Shown here piece by piece: positions 62,150 to 64,000 of a stretch of 64,000 nucleotides of DNA; the first letter of the stretch is position 1, and every line of letters begins with the position of its first letter. The DNA comes from Thalassobacterium maritimum (GTDB lineage Bacteria; Verrucomicrobiota; Verrucomicrobiia; Opitutales; Coraliomargaritaceae). A program made the translations under genes and the position numbers. The notes beneath the pieces are model-generated. The model was not told the DNA's origin and searched no databases. It saw only the letters and a list, made by a program, of their open reading frames with translations. The stretch spans positions 1 to 64,000 of the forward strand of contig NZ_JARXHW010000012.1 in the NCBI RefSeq assembly GCF_031127805.1. The letters run 5' to 3'.

Positions 62150-62893
62150 TTATACTCGCTGGCGCCGGCGAGTCACCAAGAGGGATGCGCCTAGGCCCAT
62201 CAACAGTGCAGCTGCGCTGGGCTCGGGGATTTGAGTGAATTCAAGTGTGGGGCGGTAGCTTATAGTCGAATTCTCCTTCGAGCCGAAGCCATATTGAGTC
62301 GTGTCGGTCCAAGAGATCATGAGGGTGACTGTGTTGTCTGCTTGGACGTAATCTCCTAACTCTGAGATCGTGATCGTGTAGCTTTTTCCGACATCCGAGC
62401 CGTATTGATTGCCCGCCGTATAGATCAATGAAGTCGTTGTTGCATCAAATCCAGTGTCTATGTTGGTCGTGCGATCATTACCTGGTGCATTGCTCCAAGT
62501 GAGCGCAGTTTCGTCCCAATCAGTGCCGAGTTCACCAGTAGGGGCAGTGAAGCCCGCGTTGAGACCGTAGAAATAAAATGTGCGATTCCCGTTTTGGTTG
62601 GCTGAACGATAGCTGATGGTCGGCGTGAAGGTCGCTGCTGCACTTAGGTCCGCATTCAGACCTGTCAGATCAAATTTGAAATAAGCTTTGCGGACATGAT
62701 CGTTGTTTGCTGCGTTATCTCTGCGAACATAGAGATCTTCGCTGATACCACCATCTTGCACAGTTGTGGATTGGCCCTCGCGGATATAGCCATCGTCTGA
62801 GGTGGTGATGGTGAGACCATGAGATATGCTGGAGGCGGCGAGTAGCAATGCGGGGACTGTCAGGCTGGTACGAATTTGGCTTGGTGTTTGCAT
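62150..62893 (-). CDS. PEP-CTERM surface protein with a DNRLRE-type domain
   Basis: A 247-residue exported protein. A signal peptide (VPALLLAASSISHG) precedes the domain. TSDDGYIREGQST, RKAYFKFDLTGL, WDETALTWSNAPG and the C-terminal SYRPTLEFTQI are the hallmarks of the DNRLRE fold found in polysaccharide-binding and adhesive surface proteins. The tail IPEPSAAALLMGLGASLLVTRRR is a PEP-CTERM sorting signal: PEP, helix, basic end. It is processed by exosortase and links to exopolysaccharide. Divergent from the beta-helix gene with a 240-bp gap. Confidence 0.88.
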   Translation of the reverse strand: MQTPSQIRTSLTVPALLLAASSISHGLTITTSDDGYIREGQSTTVQDGGISEDLYVRRDNAANNDHVRKAYFKFDLTGLNADLSAAATFTPTISYRSANQNGNRTFYFYGLNAGFTAPTGELGTDWDETALTWSNAPGNDRTTNIDTGFDATTTSLIYTAGNQYGSDVGKSYTITISELGDYVQADNTVTLMISWTDTTQYGFGSKENSTISYRPTLEFTQIPEPSAAALLMGLGASLLVTRRRQRV

Positions 62894-62965
62894 TTTATTT
62901 CAGGGGGTTGAGGTTAGACTTTTAAAACAATTATTCTTTTACACAATTTTTCCACCCTGTGCTAA

Positions 62966-63013
62966 TTGAACGTATTCAATAATCTGATTCATTATTTCTA
63001 TTGAATAGATTCA
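62966..63013. promoter_or_regulatory. Cluster of TTGAA...TTCA palindromes in a divergent promoter region
   Basis: TTGAA-CGTA-TTCAA (62966-62979), a half-site GATTCA (62986-62991) and TTGAATAGATTCA (63001-63013) lie within 48 bp. The last is identical to the site at 50303, so a LacI-type repressor may act here on both divergent genes. The rest of the 240-bp gap shows nothing else. Confidence 0.45.
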
Positions 63014-63133
63014 TTTGGAACGAGCTAGGAAGGGCTGCTAATTTGTCTCATAAGTAGTATGCCACGCTTCGCGATGGCTGGGATCTTCCCCATAAGTATT
63101 CATCCCCAACAATATACCCCTATGCTTGATGCT

Positions 63134-64000
63134 ATGAAAATATGGCGAGCTTGCGCTCGTCTAAGTGTATCCCGTGTGCTGTTATCGGCAGCTGCGTCTT
63201 TATCTATTATTCATTCTCTGCAGGCCGCTGACTATTATATGACCCCGAGTGGATCGGGCGATGGTTCCGGCTCTGATTTCTCAAACGCGCTGGCGAAAGG
63301 AAATTTATCCGCGACCTTGAATACCACTATGGTGGCGGGCGATACGCTCTACGTTGGATCGGGTAATTATACCAATACCCGAATCTATATTAACTCCGAT
63401 GGTACTGCAGCTTTGCCGAAGTCTATTATTGGTGTAGATACAGGTGGAGGGCGGCCACATTTTAATGGGGATCCTGGCTGGAGTCGTAGCGATCCCGATT
63501 CAGGTATGGATCATGGGCTCTATATCATTGGCGATCATTGGCTGGTTGAGAATTTAGAGATCAGTCGTGTGCGGCACGGCATCAAGAGTTCTTCTTCATC
63601 CTCGAATGCATCCAATTATATCACGCTGCGCAATTTGTTTGTGCATGATGTGCGGCATGGCATGTATGTGTATTACATCGACAATGCGCGCTTTGAAAAT
63701 CTTGTGGTTCAAGAATACACCAAGCAGGGATTTCGCTTGGATCGTGGTTGCGATAATGTGACCTTTACTAATTGCGTCGCCGATATGACCGCAGGCGACG
63801 AAAGCTGGTGGGATTATGGCGAAGCATTTCCTTTTGGTTTTGTTTCTTATGGCAATGGCAGTGCCAATTCAAATCTCATCTTCGAAGATTGTGTGGCCTT
63901 GAACAATCGCATGAACGGACAAACCAAATCGAATGGTGATCCGCAAACGTATTACAACGGGGATGGCTTTGTGCTCGAGGATAATACCAATGGCACAACG
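63134..64000 (+). CDS. Secreted right-handed beta-helix protein (lyase-like), 3'-truncated by the window
   Basis: The frame runs open from the ATG at 63134 (or 63122) through the last base of the window, 289 codons. A signal peptide (VLLSAAASLSIIHSLQA) precedes the mature start ADYYMTPSGSGDG, which is typical of pectate-lyase-like and other parallel beta-helix enzymes. Repeated turns follow: WLVENLEISRVRHGIKSS, YITLRNLFVHDVRHGMYVY, ARFENLVVQEYTKQGFRL and VTFTNCVADMTAG. The catalytic part cannot be seen. Likely a polysaccharide lyase or a carbohydrate-binding relative, next to a DNRLRE surface protein. Confidence 0.8.
   Translation, partial: MKIWRACARLSVSRVLLSAAASLSIIHSLQAADYYMTPSGSGDGSGSDFSNALAKGNLSATLNTTMVAGDTLYVGSGNYTNTRIYINSDGTAALPKSIIGVDTGGGRPHFNGDPGWSRSDPDSGMDHGLYIIGDHWLVENLEISRVRHGIKSSSSSSNASNYITLRNLFVHDVRHGMYVYYIDNARFENLVVQEYTKQGFRLDRGCDNVTFTNCVADMTAGDESWWDYGEAFPFGFVSYGNGSANSNLIFEDCVALNNRMNGQTKSNGDPQTYYNGDGFVLEDNTNGTT

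Overview
The window looks like a chromosomal segment of a heterotrophic member of the Verrucomicrobiota, most probably class Opitutia / order Puniceicoccales (the Coraliomargarita-like marine group). This placement is an inference from gene content: several sulfatases beside LacI, AraC and IclR regulators, a PEP-CTERM surface protein, a pseudopilin with the FVDGHV-type C-terminal motif common in Planctomycetota and Verrucomicrobiota, and few recognisable Shine-Dalgarno sequences. I saw no rRNA, tRNA or CRISPR array.

Layout. 1-600 is the 3' end of a REP-associated tyrosine transposase. 612-12382 (minus strand) is mostly housekeeping: AI-2E-type permease, LemA plus M48 protease pair, elongation factor G with its own terminator, PP2C phosphatase, DinG-like helicase and an FAD oxidoreductase. 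12461-16173 (plus) carries acylphosphatase, an ABC exporter pair, a membrane-anchored TPR protein and an inositol-monophosphatase-family enzyme. A 289-bp block of palindromic repeats and a CBS/DRTGG manganese pyrophosphatase follow, then a pseudopilin. 19209-32903 is a complete run of respiratory complex I genes nuoB to nuoN in canonical order, but without nuoA, followed closely by fabD and mpl. Then come an amidohydrolase, rpsU, a TIM-barrel protein and two small heat-shock proteins behind a candidate sigma-54 promoter.

38667-50210 and 58578-64000 form an accessory carbohydrate region: three sulfatases, GH130-type and GH57-like enzymes, a propeller protein, a Gfo/Idh/MocA oxidoreductase, a DNRLRE/PEP-CTERM protein, a parallel beta-helix protein running off the end, and six regulators. 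The stretch 39840-41600 is decaying: it holds a frameshifted secreted-protein gene, a propeller gene whose signal peptide is out of reach of any normal start codon, and the tail of an SGNH esterase with an in-frame stop.

The most unusual system is 50596-58499: two secreted TPR proteins, an ExbB-type proton channel, two different ExbD subunits and two tandem proteins that join a TonB-like membrane anchor (with the Ser-x3-His signature) to a von Willebrand A domain with an intact MIDAS metal site. The arrangement suggests that proton-motive force is coupled to a VWA adhesion or scaffold domain in the periplasm instead of to a TonB C-terminal domain. Its function is unknown to me.
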